NCBI RefSeq assembly: GCF_018812025.1
Contig: NC_063045.1
Location: 51,047,079-51,111,078 of the forward strand
DNA: 64,000 nt
From: Megalobrama amblycephala
Lineage: Eukaryota > Chordata > Actinopteri > Cypriniformes > Xenocyprididae
Reading direction: 5' to 3'
In this document: positions 35,655-48,465 of the stretch, piece after piece
How the letters are laid out: the number at the start of each line of letters is the position of its first letter
Position numbering within the stretch: the stretch's first letter is position 1
The notes under the pieces: model-generated
Databases searched by the model: none
What the model was told of the DNA's origin: nothing
What the model saw: the letters and a program-made list of their open reading frames with translations, nothing else
Translations under genes and position numbers: made by a program

Positions 35655-36654
35655 CCCTTTGGCGCAAATGATCACACCGCTCAGTCTTGGAGTGTGCGAT
35701 CACACTGGTTATTGGACCATTCAGTGCATCACATGATCAACCGTTAAATTCAAATGTGCTTTCGCTCATAAGGTGTATTTTAGGTTTCAGACATTTGAAT
35801 ACACATAAGTAGTAGCAAAAAAAAAACTTTTAAAGTTAGTTAAATACACACTGATATCTATGGGAGTTACATATTCATATCAAATACACATTGTGTAGGT
35901 AACTATATAGTTTACCCTATTCTTCTCTCACTTCACCTGTCACTTACTTTAACATATTTTGGAGAAGTGGAAGAATTTACATGATTTAAACCTGACAGAT
36001 CCAATTCTCTGAATTGTGGCGCAAACTAACATGGCGGCAGTCATCGCGCATTGTAGATCAGCTAACATGATCATTATAAAGGTTTTAAACAACAAAACAC
36101 ATTCACTTACACATATTTGAAAATCGGAATAAGAGATAGTTCATGATATAGTTAAATAAAAAAGGAAAATCATCTGTCATACAGCACTCTTGTGGCTGGG
36201 GTGTGTCACATGACAAGCATGACACGTCGCTATGGAAAAGATAAGGTGATACGTTCTAAAATAATGGTCGCCTTAGAGGCCGTTCACATGTCGTGTCTAA
36301 AAACGCATGGAAAGTTTTTCCTTCTTTCCAAAGCTCTTGGCATCTGTCTTTGCTATGCAACCCTGTACTGCGCTCTCCACGACGATAAGGAAGTTTCAGC
36401 AAAGGATACCATGATTTCCAGCCCGAAGCTGATTGGTTTGCTCTTGTCACATGACCTGAGCTTGCAGCATTCTGAAAAGAATCTCGCCTTGCATGGAAAA
36501 TGCGAGCGCGTCACACCGCGTGCTTCTATTTTGAGCGCACATTCCGTGCGTCTTCATTTGAAAACGAACTTGAGCGCGCAAAAGACGCGATATGTGAACG
36601 GCCCCTTAAAAAACTCACGCTGGGGGCTATATTTTAAATTAATGTGCGAAAGGG
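35655..36654. mobile_element. piggyBac-like MITE, 1.0 kb
   Basis: The left end CCCTTTGGCGCAAATGATC and the reverse complement of the right end, CCCTTTCGCACATTAA, are piggyBac-type inverted repeats. Flanks are TTAG on the left and TTAA on the right (36655-36658). No transposase is present. A second element lies inside near its right end. Confidence 0.8.
36276..36607. mobile_element. MITE nested in the 35655-36654 element
   Basis: The left end GAGGCCGTTCACATGTCGTG pairs with the reverse complement of the right end, AAGGGGCCGTTCACATATCG. The body is GC-rich with GAGCGCG words. Probably hAT-like; exact ends are uncertain. Confidence 0.65.
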
Positions 36655-37280
36655 TTAAATAAATGCTACAGTGAAGTCCCAGCCTACATTCCTGCTCAGA
36701 ATGCAAAAAGGGATTCATTTTGATTTAAAGAAACAGCCACTGAAAAGTTAGTAGTGTGGCTGCCTTTAGTTAGTACACCCCAACACTGGCATGTGTGTAT
36801 ATGTTTGTGCATATAGTGAGGGTAACCACAGTGACCATTCCTCTGCTGTATTCCAGAGAGCACAATCACAGTAACACAGTGCTCTCTCTGGAGAATATTT
36901 CATCCTGTGACGAGCACTTTCTTTGAGTCACTGTGCTTTTCACCATCCCACATTCTCTGTGTTCTCACCACTTCCCTCCCTTACATCAAAGGTATTGTTT
37001 CATCCCTGTATCTCAATCTATAATTGATGGCTTCGGCTTTCTAACCATGAATCCCAAATTCAGGCCGCTGTTTCAAACAGGCCAGTTTGAGCTACTCAAA
37101 AAAGAGCGAGGACAGAGTTCAGAGCATGAACAGGCAAAAAGACTATGCTAACATTTTTCAAACAGACACACAAGGGGAGTTATATAACTCAAGTTACCTC
37201 CCCCCATGACCGTGTGTGTTTGTGGTAAACTGTTGAAAATCAGTCAATCACTCCTCTGCCAAATGACAGGGCTCAACCAT

Positions 37281-37590
37281 CTTCCTGTCTTATGCTATCC
37301 AAATTCCTACCATCTCTGAGCATTACCTGTATTTTTATTGGACATGCATTGGACTAAAATAACTGCAAAATCCAGGAACCCACAGAAATCAGTGGGAGAA
37401 AAACTAATTCTTTAGCTGCCTCTGGTGATATAGCTGCCGCTAATGTTTCACCCGGGCAAACTGCACTGGCTTCAGCTCTACATTTATATTCTCATAACCC
37501 TACTGAATCTTTCCAATGGCTCATTAGTGCTCTTTAAAAAGAAGAAAAGAGCTGCTTCCTGATGCAATAGTGAAAACTGAAGCATAATAT
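37281..37590. other. Duplicated non-repeat segment, copy A
   Basis: Aligns in the same orientation with 48157-48465 over about 300 bp. It includes an uninterrupted identical run of about 46 bp (starting CATTTATATTCTCATAACCC, ending AATGGCTCATTA) and CTCTGGTGATATAGCTGC. I see no transposon terminus at either edge and no coding potential. It may be a duplicated conserved non-coding element or an unknown repeat. Confidence 0.75.
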
Positions 37591-37939
37591 ATAGAAAATT
37601 GCAACAAGGGACTAGAAAAGCAGCAGCTATCAAAATATTGTTAGCACTATAAATTTTGTAGTACATTTTTGAAAGAAAAAAAATGCAAAGTACATAATTC
37701 CAGATTTTCAGTTTCGCATTAAAATAAAATAAACTTTCTTTATAAAAAATATTTTCAGGAATCAACCAAATATAGTGAATTTATCCTAAATTATTCAGAA
37801 TGATTTATCCCACAAGGTTATAAGTTATTTTTAATGTCTTTCTGAAAGTGAAAGATGATCAAATCAAGGAAATGCCACTAGAATTCATATTTTTTTTTAA
37901 TTAAATTCTTTATTCTTGTGTAATTTTAAAAGCATGTGG

Positions 37940-38178
37940 TAATACTTGACAGTGAGCAATTCATTTGTTACAGTATTTATTAATCTTTGTTAACATTATA
38001 CAGCTGTTCATTGTTAGTTCATGTTAGCAGGGGTTCATTAAATAATGTAATGATTTTTAGTAATGTAATAATGTTTTAGTAAATGTTGATAATATGTTGC
38101 TTCACTGTTAGTTCATGTAGTTAACAGATTAAAAAATTAAAAAAGAAAAAAAAGTATCATTATTGTAAAGTGTTACCA
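37940..38178. repeat. Dispersed teleost 'TTAGTTCATGTTAGC' repeat
   Basis: Contains GTGGTAATACTTGACAGTG, TTAACATTATACAGC, TTGTTAGTTCATGTTAG and GTAAAGTGTTACCAAAT, the pattern of a common fish repeat ending in AAGTGTTACC. Boundaries are approximate. Confidence 0.55.
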
Positions 38179-39490
38179 AATAAGAACACTACTTTAAAAT
38201 AAATGTTGCAGCTGCTAATGAATCTCTATAATTAAGGCCACTAAAAAAACAAAATGACAAAAAAAGTGTTGCCACTGACACAGAGCAGTCAACCAAGATG
38301 CTTGTGTTTTCCTTTGAGATCTCCTAAAGGATAAGGACTGTCAGCAATCAATTTCCATAAGGCTTCCTATTCCGAAATGACACGGCCTATATCCTTGGAG
38401 AATTCATTGGTCAAAAAGGTGTCAATCATCAAATTGAAAAATGTATTGGAATCATTTCTTCATCCGTCACTATGGACTGACAGCGTCAATCATTGTCGAC
38501 TCTGCTGTAAAACTACAGCGATGAAAATACCACCAAAAGCCTACGTCTCAATGTCTAAAAGATTGCAATGTCAAGTCGCTGATGCCTATGGGTTTTACAT
38601 ATCAGGAATGTTTCAAAGCATTTAGCATATCATTCACCTTGTTCTTATGCATTAGAAAAGCTTTTAATAGATCTCTCAGGAAAAGGCAAGACAGACAGAA
38701 AAACCTGTAATTTTGTAAAAATTCTAACCTAAATGTCCTTTAAATGCTCCATTATAAAGACAACTGTAAATCACATTTAGACCAACATGCATTACATATT
38801 ATATGACTACCCTTGTCTGCCTGCATGGATTTATTTATTATTTGTAATATTACTGGTTTGTTCTTAGCTCAATGGGGAAATCAAACAACTAGGGTGTTTT
38901 CATATAACACATGCTGAGTGAACATTATGGTGTGTTTTGTGCAGTGATTGCCTCTTCACTCCTTTCTAATAACAATACTAATGAGTCACATTGTGCCATC
39001 AGAGCAAGCTACAGGTCTCTCGCCTCTGAAGAGAGCAGCTCGTTTAGCCGCTTTCAGTTATTACAGTTGTGGAGAAAAGCAATCACCCTACTGCAATCCC
39101 ATCTCTATCACATCTGTCTGGAACTGCTGCGGCTGAAACAGCTCAAAACACTAACAATGACACTGTTTCGAGGTTGAAAAAAGCAGGATCAACTGTGCCT
39201 CATTATCGACAGTCATTCATTAGACTGGTGTTTTATTATTGGCGTAAAGTCTGGTCCATTTTGCAGCCTATTGTGGCCATGAACCACCTGCTTAGACAGA
39301 AAACGTCTGTCTGACCGATCACAGCTCATTCCACAATACTACTGATTTGAGCAGTCATTAAAATACAGAACTACTGATTTAAATGATTGGCATCCCTAGT
39401 GAAAAAATAGTATACTTAAGCACAATTTTTTCGTATGTACTTTAGTATAACTAAATGTATTTGTGGCATGCTATAAATTGGTATACTTAA

Positions 39491-40447
39491 AGGTGCCCTA
39501 GAACTTTGTTTTAAAAGATGTAATATAAGTCTAAGGTGTCCCCTGAATGTGTCTGTGACGTTTCAGCTCAAAATACCCCATAGATTTTTTTTTTTATTCA
39601 TTTTTTTAACTGCCTATTTTGGGGCATAATTAGAAATGAGCCGATTCAGGGTGTGTGGCCCTTTAAATCTGGTGCTCCACGCCCCAAGAGCTCGCGCTTG
39701 CCTTAAACAACATAAAAAAAGTTCAAACAGCTAATATATCCCTCAAAATGGATCTTTACAAAGTGTTCGTCATGCAGCATGTCTAATCGCGCAAGTACAG
39801 TGTTTATTTTGATGTTCACATTGATTCTGAATGAGTTTGAGGCTATGCTCCGTGGCTAACGGCTAGTGCTACACTGTTGGAGAGATTTATAAAGAACACA
39901 AAGTTGTGTTTATACATTATACAGACTGCAAGTGTTTAAAAATGAAAATAGCGACGGCTCTTGTCTCCGTGAATACAGTAAGAAACGATGGTAACTTTAA
40001 CCACATTTAACAGTACATTAGCAACATGCTAACGAAACCTTTAGAAAGACAATTTACAAATATCACTAAAAATATCATGTTATCATGAATCATGTCAGTT
40101 ATTATTGCTCCATCTGCCATTTTTTGCTATTGTCCTTGCTTGCTTACCTAGTCTGATGATTCAGCTCTGCACAGATCCAGACGTTCTGCCCTTGTCTAAT
40201 GCCTTTAATAATGTTGGGAACATGGGCTGGCATATGCAAATATTGGGGGCGTACACCCCGACTGTTACGTAACAGTCTGTGTTATGTTGAGATTCGCCTG
40301 TTCTTCTGAGGTCTTTTAAACAAATGAGATTTATATAAGAAGGAGGAAACAATGGAGTTTGAGACTCACTGTATGTCTTTTCCATGTACTGAACTCTTGT
40401 TATTTAACTATGCCGAGGTAAATTCAATTTTTGAATCTAGGGCACCT
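39491..40447. mobile_element. TTAA MITE 'AGGTGCCC' family, full-length copy nested in element A
   Basis: AGGTGCCCTAGAA at the left and TCTAGGGCACCT at the right, flanked by TTAA on both sides (39487-39490, 40448-40451). 957 bp, in inverse orientation to the copies at 12844 and 15819. Confidence 0.9.
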
Positions 40448-40954
40448 TTAAAGTCTGCTAAATTGGAACAACTAACTTTGTACTAAATGCATTTTAGTTG
40501 TCCAAAAGCAGTGCTTAAGTTCACCTAAAGTTGTATTAAATATACTTGTTTGTACTAAAGTGGAACTATTGCAAGTATACTTAAGTACACTTTAAATATA
40601 CTCTTGTATTTAAGTTTTAAAATGCAGAATTCACTCAGCGTAGACTTTAAATGTATTTTGGTGACATTAGAACTGCAATTCAATTACACTGTAAGAGTGT
40701 TGAACATACATTAATATTATACTAATAACAAACTTTTAGTGATTTTAAAACACATTGCAATGGCATTTCAAGTGAACTTGTAGTGTGCTAATGGCATCAT
40801 TACAGTGTGCTCCAAATAGGCTACAATAAAGTAATCTTTATAAATAATGTTACAGCTTTAGAATATGCCTTTTACAGACAGATCCAGTATACCAGTAACT
40901 TACTTATCCAGTGAACATCATTGAGACAATGGGAACAGATTTATATGTACATTG

Positions 40955-41042
40955 AATGCCGGAACCAGTACAGGCTGGAATCGAACCCGGGTCGCCCGGA
41001 TCACTGTCGCACAAGAGCACTCGGCTTACCTGTTGCGCCACC
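40955..41042 (-). repeat. tRNA-like (SINE-type) segment
   Basis: On the minus strand it starts TGGTGGCGCAACAGGTAAGC (A-box-like), followed by a long variable region and a good B box GGGTTCGATTCC (plus-strand 40977-40988). The acceptor stem does not pair well, so this is a tRNA-derived repeat rather than a functional tRNA. Confidence 0.6.
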
Positions 41043-43382
41043 ACACATATATAGACTACCCTAAACTGGTGTTACTTTGTGTTCTCTCTCTACTGTTACA
41101 AGTACAGCTATAAGCAACTATTAATGACAGCACAAATTATATGGATTAAAAGACTGTGAATCGCCAACAAAATTATTAATATAGACACAGTAAGTGGTGC
41201 GTGAAAACAAACGTGAAACGGCCTGTTGCTATACAACACGAACGTGCATTAAACTTTAAGCTGTTGAAGAAATAAAACCATTAGGCGCAACATTAAATAT
41301 CAAGAATGTTTTGCTTCCCTTTTACCTGACATTATCTTTTAACGCAACATGAAGCATTTGCATAAACCGGCACATAAGTTTTATTCTTGTGCGCGCACTA
41401 AAACAATTGTGAAAAAAATGTGAACGTGCAGACCTGCTTGTGTTTCCGTGTGTGCGGATGAAATATAATCATTCATAACATTCCTCTGCCGATTGTCTCT
41501 GCGCGCTTCAACTCTCAATGCACCAGAACTGCTTCTGACAAAAACACAATTAAATGATTTAGTCTCGCATTAAGCTGTGGATTTATATGTGACACATAAA
41601 TTCAAATGATTTACTTTTCATGCAGTAAACGTTTCTGTATTTATTTGACATTTGAACTTTCTGCGTTTTTTTTTTTTTTTTTTTTTGCAGTCCATACTTC
41701 GAAGTGCAAATAAGGGCTATTAAAGTAGCATTAATGGGAAAGGGGTATTACAGTAGGTGCATTGAATTGCATTAGGAATACACAAATGTAACAGGTATGT
41801 GCATTTCTTTCACCATTTAAAACTAACTATATGTTGTTTTATTTATTTGTCATAATTACAAATATTTACTTATGTAACTTCTATATGTATGTGTTTGCAA
41901 CCATGCAAAATTGTGAAAACTGCTATTGAATTAAATTAAACAATAGCCTACCTGATATTCAAAGTGTGAGCAAATTATTAAAAAAGGTAAAGATCATAAT
42001 TATAAAACTTACTTATTATTTTTTGCAACTCAAAACACATTTCCTGTAAACTTTTCTATAGGCCAATACTATTTTTATACTAAACAAGTAGAACTCAAAT
42101 ACTGTTCATTGAATTGGACATTTAATCATAACAGGGCAACATAGTATTCAACAAAAATAAATTACTGAAGTAAAAATGTAACAAATGAAATTTCTCATGA
42201 TTATGTCTGAGCTGTTGACAAAAGTTGGGTTTGAAAATTCTGCCCTTACAGCCAATTAGCAGAAACAAACTAGATGTTTCAGTTCATACCTCACGTTTTC
42301 TGTGGTTTGCACAAAAAGAAAGTCTCATCTAAAAAATTATGTAGCATCATCTAAAAATAACTTAATCATTCTCGGATTTGAAATACTGTACATGGTGAGA
42401 CTTGTGTCTTTAGCTACAATGACTTTCTAGACTCCAAAGTTTCCTTCTAACAAATGTACCAAAATCTGCAACACAGATTCCCAAAAGTGTGCACTCCAGC
42501 GAGTTCGGTTGTTTAGCAAAAGTACAGCAAAACCGATTGTTGGTGAGTGTGATGGCATTGGCTTTATGGCGTTCAAAACATAGCAAACATTGTGGTTCAA
42601 CGAATAGTAGGACGTTGGGGCAGGCCAGTGGGGGTCAAGGTTTAGCTTCAGCAGTTACAGTGTTTTCAAGTCATGTCAGAAAGAATGTATTTAAAATGCA
42701 CATGAACATCAGCACAACTCATAATCATGAATTTAGGTAACTCTGGATTTCCTTAAGAGTTTCCGAGTTAAGTACATGACGGTGAGAAAACATGTCAGAA
42801 GCAATGGATGCAGAGTCTGCCCTAGTGAAAAAACCCTACCAAAATATATTTAAAATAGGCCTACATTCAATTCACACTAACTAAAAACCCATTAATATAC
42901 AGTAGTCAGCATTTGAAGTGGAGGGTTTTAGGACAACTTTGATGAAGGCTTTTGATCCGCTTCAAATGTTGACAGACATACTGACATAAATATTTTAATT
43001 AAACTTTATTTGCAGTTCTTCTTTATTGCACAATGCATATTTCTAAATATTAAGCCTAAAATGTGTTAAATATCACTATTAGTAAGGATAGTATGATCAC
43101 TATATAATTTGAATGCAAGATATATGAAGTGTACCTAAAGTATACTTGCAATAGTTCCACTTTAGCATAATCAAATATACTTATGTATATCTTTAGTTGG
43201 ACCTCAACACAAAAATACTTGTTCCAGTTTAGCAGACTTTAAGTATACCAATTTAGTATACTAAAAGTACAATTGCAGGGTATTTATATTAAGTACTTGC
43301 ACATGTAAATGCAATTGTAGTACACTTAGCATAAAATAAATGTATTTCAAATCGATTTTAGTATATTTATTTTTCACTAGGG

Positions 43383-43383
<1 letters not shown>

Positions 43384-43424
<41 letters not shown>

Positions 43425-44422
43425 TGCTTCCCACACAGACTTTACTTGGGCAGCCGCCCTGGTATAATAACGGCTGCCCAAGTATATTTGGAGACACATT
43501 TTTGCTTTTATTATTTTTATCCTCTTATACTTTTATATCTGCCCAATATAATGAAACCATCCGCAATCGATTAACTAATCGTTTCATACCTTCTCGTTAT
43601 GTGTGCGTCAGAACTGTTTACTCCCGCTGACATTCCCACGGGCGCTGCATTTTGCAAAGTCACAAGAGGGCGCTGTTGTGCGTTCTACATGCTCGCGCAA
43701 CAGCGCTTCAGACTGCTTCAAAGTGATTCTCAATCAATGAAAAGCGCAGATTTATGCCAAGCGATTACTAATGAACTCAAGTTGATGAATTATTATAATG
43801 TCTACTTCATAGCCTTTATTTTAATGTTTTATACGGTTGTTTTATAATCTGAAGGATCAGCCTACAATAGCACAAACATTTCAAAATAAGAGTCCCGGTG
43901 TATTGCGGGCTTGTTTATAATTAAAAGTCACACGCTAAGTTCTTTCTTTTTCTTTTGGGCATTATTGGTATTTTAGTTGCATAATAAATTATATTTAATT
44001 TGATTTCCATTTAATTCATAGTAAATTATTGTAGTCTCCCCCACAGGAAGAAAAGACTAAGAACATTATTTGACATATATTATTCATTATATAAATTTTA
44101 CTATTAAAATCTGTGTCCCATTCACTGAGAGAGACACTATATGACAGCAAGGAGAACATAGGAAAAGGATAACCATTTAAATGCTGTAGTTTTGCATAAT
44201 TTACAATGCATAATAATGCATTGCAATATTATGCAATATTAGTATGTAATTAGATGTAATAGTGTGCTATGTAATTAAAATTAATTTCAATTAATAAAAA
44301 TACTGTTAAAAATCACACATTATTTATTTGTCACATATAGTAGACCATTTTTGTGCAATGGGTAATAGGAGGATTTTTGACCTGGCTACCACCGCAAGTA
44401 TATTTCAAACCTGTGGGAAGCA

Positions 44423-44490
<68 letters not shown>
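43384..44490. repeat. (TA)n microsatellite split by a hAT element
   Basis: TA tracts at 43384-43421 and 44426-44490 flank the element at 43422-44425 and were probably one array before insertion. Confidence 0.85.
43422..44425. mobile_element. hAT-type MITE, 1.0 kb, inserted in a (TA)n tract
   Basis: Ends CAGTGCTTCCCACACAG and CTGTGGGAAGCACTG are inverted repeats. Any 8-bp duplication would be TATATATA and is hidden by the flanking repeat. Internal GGCAGCCGCCCTGG / GGCTGCCC words are seen near the left end. Confidence 0.85.
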
Positions 44491-44492
<2 letters not shown>

Positions 44493-44493
<1 letters not shown>

Positions 44494-44505
44494 GAAGCAA
44501 TAGAT

Positions 44506-44540
<35 letters not shown>
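44493..44540. repeat. (GATA)n microsatellite
   Basis: About ten GATA units after the TA tract. Confidence 0.9.
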
Positions 44541-44782
44541 TAAAAAGTCAAAATATTTAATTATAAACTAGTGTAATTTCAAACAATTTGATCAAGAAGA
44601 TTAGACTTGAGACATATAATGTTACACTAGTAGCAGTGCACGAAGAAGACAAAAAAAAAGATATAAATAACAGTCTTTATTAAACTTAAACAAACACTCA
44701 GGAGAACACTAAAATAACCACAGGAACCAAAACCACCCTATGCATAAACAGGAACCGACAAACACAACTGAAAACTGAGCAG

Positions 44783-44783
<1 letters not shown>

Positions 44784-44836
<53 letters not shown>
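44784..44836. repeat. (TA)n microsatellite
   Basis: About 50 bp of TA with one interruption. Confidence 0.9.
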
Positions 44837-44840
<4 letters not shown>

Positions 44841-45974
44841 TATATACATCCAGGAAAACAAGGAACTAAACAAGACATGGGTGAAAATCCTAAGATTACT
44901 ATAGAGACATACAAGGGAATAATCTGTCACTATGACAATTAAGGAGACAGAAACCACACAGAAGAAACAGGGACCAAATAAAACAGAAAATTACTGTTAC
45001 TAGAGATGCACTGATGTATCGGCCGCTGATTTTTGATCAAATTACAACCATCGGCATATCAGCTATATCATGAAAAGGCTGATATAACAAACCGATGGTT
45101 TATTAATTAACTGTATAAAGGCACTGAGATGTATAATGTCTGTTGCATAATTCAAGATTAATCCATAATCTAATATTCCTGCTGTGCTGCTGTCTGCGCT
45201 TTAATGTTAATCAAACAACAACAACAACAACAACAAAAAAAATAAAAAAATTGCTCACTACTCTTGACTAAATAACTTTTGTAACAATTAATATGTATAG
45301 GGCCCTATAATTTCTGTGGCATGGAAAACACACACAGAATCGCAGAATCCAGTCATAAAAACAGAATTTACTATACAATGCGTATTGTCACGGAATTTGT
45401 CAAAGTCTTGATGAATAAATAAAAAGTAGGCTTAGGTCAGTACACTTAAATCAAATTGCGATATTGATTACAGTCTGTGAATATTAAGCCGCAAAAAAAG
45501 CAGATTCTAATTATGAATCCTGCATGCATCCTTCACTATATGAGGACATGAATGCATGAACTTCATCTCCAGAATCACTTTGTGAGCATTTTTCATTTGA
45601 GAATGAGAAAATCGTCATATCATAAACACACAGAAACTCGAAGGTCTTCGGGGCAACCTGTCAAAATAAAATTTCCTTTTTTGTGACAGAAATATATTGT
45701 TGTTGTACAGTATAATTTAGCTACATCTCAATTTAATAATAATATATGGATTTAATTTATACAGTGAAGGATATGCAGTATTATTTTACATTTGTTTACT
45801 ATATTTCTGTACCTGAAAACTGTTCAACCTACCTAAAACTGTTTATTTCATATGTATCTTTGTTCCGTTGTATTTATGTATTATGTTGGCCTGCTGAATG
45901 TTAAATGGATCCAATACATGTTCATTAGAAATGATTTTAAGATGCAGCAATAAATTAGCTAGTATAACTTAGGG

Positions 45975-47178
45975 CAGGGGTACTCAACAGGCGGCCCGCG
46001 GGCCGCATCCGGCCCGTCAGCATTAAATTTGTGGCCCGCATCATGCTACATATAAATGTATTTTTATTATAATTTGCGTTGAAAATTAGCGTGAATATTA
46101 CTTCGTTTTTTTACACGTACACAATGGTAGGCGTACAGTGCGCGTGACGCTGTAATCATCAGCAGAGAACGCTTATAGTGTACGCGCGCAGCACAGTTTT
46201 TCTAACCGCAAAGAACAATAAACTGAAGGCACTTTGCACGCGCGCATTGAACAGTTTTTGCTCTAATTTAGTTTGTCCACAAGGTGTCAGCACTGAAACG
46301 GGCTGTTGTTTCAGTCTGAAAAGAAACGGAGAAGACAGAACAAGAGTAACAACAAACACAATAGCCGACCGTGTTTAAGAGCGCTCGTTTGAGGGGATTA
46401 AAAGACCAGCAACTCTAATTTTAAGCAAGTACAAAGACATTTTATTGTAACTATTTGAGCGAAAAAGACTAGACAAGCATGAATCTCTCTAGTGCGCATG
46501 AGTCGAGCACTTGTATTCGTGAACGCCATCAAAGGCTCGAGACTGTGCGCGCAAGTAAAAAAACAAAGTAACCTTATTTTTCCATGATGAAATGCAGTTG
46601 ACATTCCTCAAACTTTGCAGTGTGTAAGTTGCCGAGCAGCATGAAAAACAAACCTTTTATTCTTAATGTCAATGTGTTATAAACAGAAAGCAAGCAGAGA
46701 GTGCTCCCATTACAGATCTGTCATCACATCATTGAGCTCACGGAAAATATCTTATTTATCATGTTTACAACGTTGGTTATAGTTAGATAATTCATAAAAT
46801 TGTGATTGAACATTAAAAAAAAAGAAAAAATATTTTTTTGATTCTGACCAAATTAAAAGGTAGGTAATAATAATACAAATAATAAAACATTTATTCTCTG
46901 AGTATAAATAGGTGCTATAAAAAGTGTTAAAAAGGTGCAATGGAGTATAAAAAGACTATAAAAAAGTGCAATGTTTTCATCTTATGGACAAACTCTCATC
47001 AGCCAGTGAACAGCCAGACCTTAAAAACTGAACTTTTAGTAAATAAACAGTAAAACTACAAATATTGTCTTAAGTAGGCCTAAATAAAAGTCTTACGATC
47101 CAAGTTATAATTTGTGGCCCTTCGCGTTTCATTTGGTTAAAATGCGGCCCTCTTGGCCTCTGAACTTGAGTACCCCTG
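45975..47178. mobile_element. hAT-type MITE, 1.2 kb, nested
   Basis: Ends CAGGGGTACTCAACAGGCGG and CTTGAGTACCCCTG are inverted repeats; subterminal GGCCCGCGGGCCGC and GCGGCCC words are typical of this family. A perfect 8-bp duplication ACTTAGGG flanks it (45967-45974 and 47179-47186). Confidence 0.93.
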
Positions 47179-47182
47179 ACTT

Positions 47183-47819
47183 AGGGTGTGTTCACACTTG
47201 TCATGTTTGGTTCGATTAAAACGAACCCTGGTGCGATTGCTCGGATGGTGCGGTTCATTTGAGCATATGTGAACGCTTCCAAACGAACTCTGGTGCGGTT
47301 CGAATGATATATGAACGCAACATGGACCAAAGACATGTAACCGAACCAAAAACTGAAAGACGATACCCTAAAATGGACAGAATCCTCACGCATGTCGGTT
47401 TTTCTCATCATAGTCGCGAGTTTGCCCATTACAGGCATCAGACGCGCGTCTCCACACAGCAGATCGTTTGTGTGTGACGGATGGATTCCCGCCGGTGTTT
47501 TGACTACTTTACACATTTTATAAGCTCTTCACGAGTTCCCAGCTGGCCAAAATACCATCACATGCAGGCTACGCACACACAACGAGCGCATTTACCTCAG
47601 CACACAGCATTGTTTTGGATGTTCGGTAAATTCCGTCTCAAAATAGGCAATACGTCATAAAATCCGACCAATCACGTTGTGAATGTATCCCTGTGCCTTT
47701 AGGTTCGGTGATAAAATTGCCAATCTGAACGCTAACCAGACCAGGACTACATGTTTTGTTTTTTCTTCTTTGGTCCGTACCAAATGAACCAAACGAACCG
47801 AAGTGTGAACGCACCCTTA
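47183..47819. mobile_element. hAT-like MITE, 0.64 kb, nested and abutting the previous element
   Basis: The left end AGGGTGTGTTCACACTTGTC and the reverse complement of the right end, AAGGGTGCGTTCACACTTCG, are inverted repeats, with internal GGTTCG/CGAACC words. Its first bases overlap the right-hand ACTTAGGG duplication of the neighbouring hAT, so that hAT landed exactly at this element's left end. Confidence 0.8.
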
Positions 47820-47822
47820 ATG

Positions 47823-47854
<32 letters not shown>

Positions 47855-48156
47855 CTGATTTGCAACACGATCAAAACTATCTATTTTAATGACAAAAATA
47901 AGAGAGCAAGTGACAAATACCAGTATCAGAATCGGCAAATAATCTGCCAAAAATCCTATCGGTGCATTCCTAACTGTTACATATACAACATAAATCAGGT
48001 CTGTGTTATTTGATTTGTTAAAAGATTATACTAGTAATTCTCTGGTGGCTAATGTTTAAAGATATATGAATGCTGAAACATGCAGATGCAGATTCTAATA
48101 CAAAGCCTCAACAGTACTATTTTAGCTATGAGAGCAGAACATTTCTAAATGTGGTT

Positions 48157-48465
48157 CCTGCCTCATATGTCCAAACTCCCACAGTCTCCCACAAAACCTG
48201 TATTTTCAATTGGCCTCGCAGAGGGTTAAAATAACTGAAGCAGAAGGAAGGGCACCCACAGAACGCAGTGGGTGAAAAACGGATTCCCGCACTGCCTCTG
48301 GTGATATAGCTGCTGCTAATGTGTCACCCAAGCAAATTGCACTGGTTTTGTCCTGCCATTTATATTCTCATAACCCTACTGAATCTTTCCAATGGCTCAT
48401 TACTGCTCTTTAAAATGAGGCAAAGAGCTACTTCTCAATCCAGTAACAAGAGCTGAAGCTTATTA
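48157..48465. other. Duplicated non-repeat segment, copy B
   Basis: Same-orientation counterpart of 37281-37590 about 10.9 kb away in the same intron. Differences are spread along its length, so the duplication is old. The sequence immediately after it (48466-48700) is also free of recognised repeats and contains TAATTAAATT-type homeodomain-like words. Confidence 0.75.

Larger units (their letters stand above)
39394..43382. mobile_element. 4.0-kb DNA element 'CCCTAGTGAAAAA' (element A)
   Basis: The left end CCCTAGTGAAAAAATAGTAT pairs with the right end TTTTTCACTAGGG. Both arms carry AGTATACTTAAGTACACTT-like subterminal words, as in element B. No transposase was recognised. It carries a nested TTAA MITE (39491-40447) and a tRNA-like segment (40955-41042). 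The target duplication is not clear (flanks GCAT and ATTA). Confidence 0.7.
45001..47972. mobile_element. hAT-type element, 2.97 kb, outer element of a triple nest
   Basis: The left end TAGAGATGCACTGATGTATC and the reverse complement of the right end, TAGGAATGCACCGATAGG, are inverted repeats. Both sides carry a perfect 8-bp duplication ACTGTTAC (44993-45000 and 47973-47980). No transposase was recognised. Two further elements sit inside. Confidence 0.9.

Noticed and set aside
36192..36662. 156-codon plus-strand open frame
   Set aside because: It crosses the end of a piggyBac-like MITE and a nested MITE; no domain or family resemblance.
40955..41042. Functional tRNA gene
   Set aside because: A good B box but no convincing acceptor and anticodon stems; located inside a transposon, so treated as a tRNA-derived repeat.
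44709..44957. Minus-strand hydrophobic open frame
   Set aside because: Its Tyr-Ile repeat is translation of a TA microsatellite.
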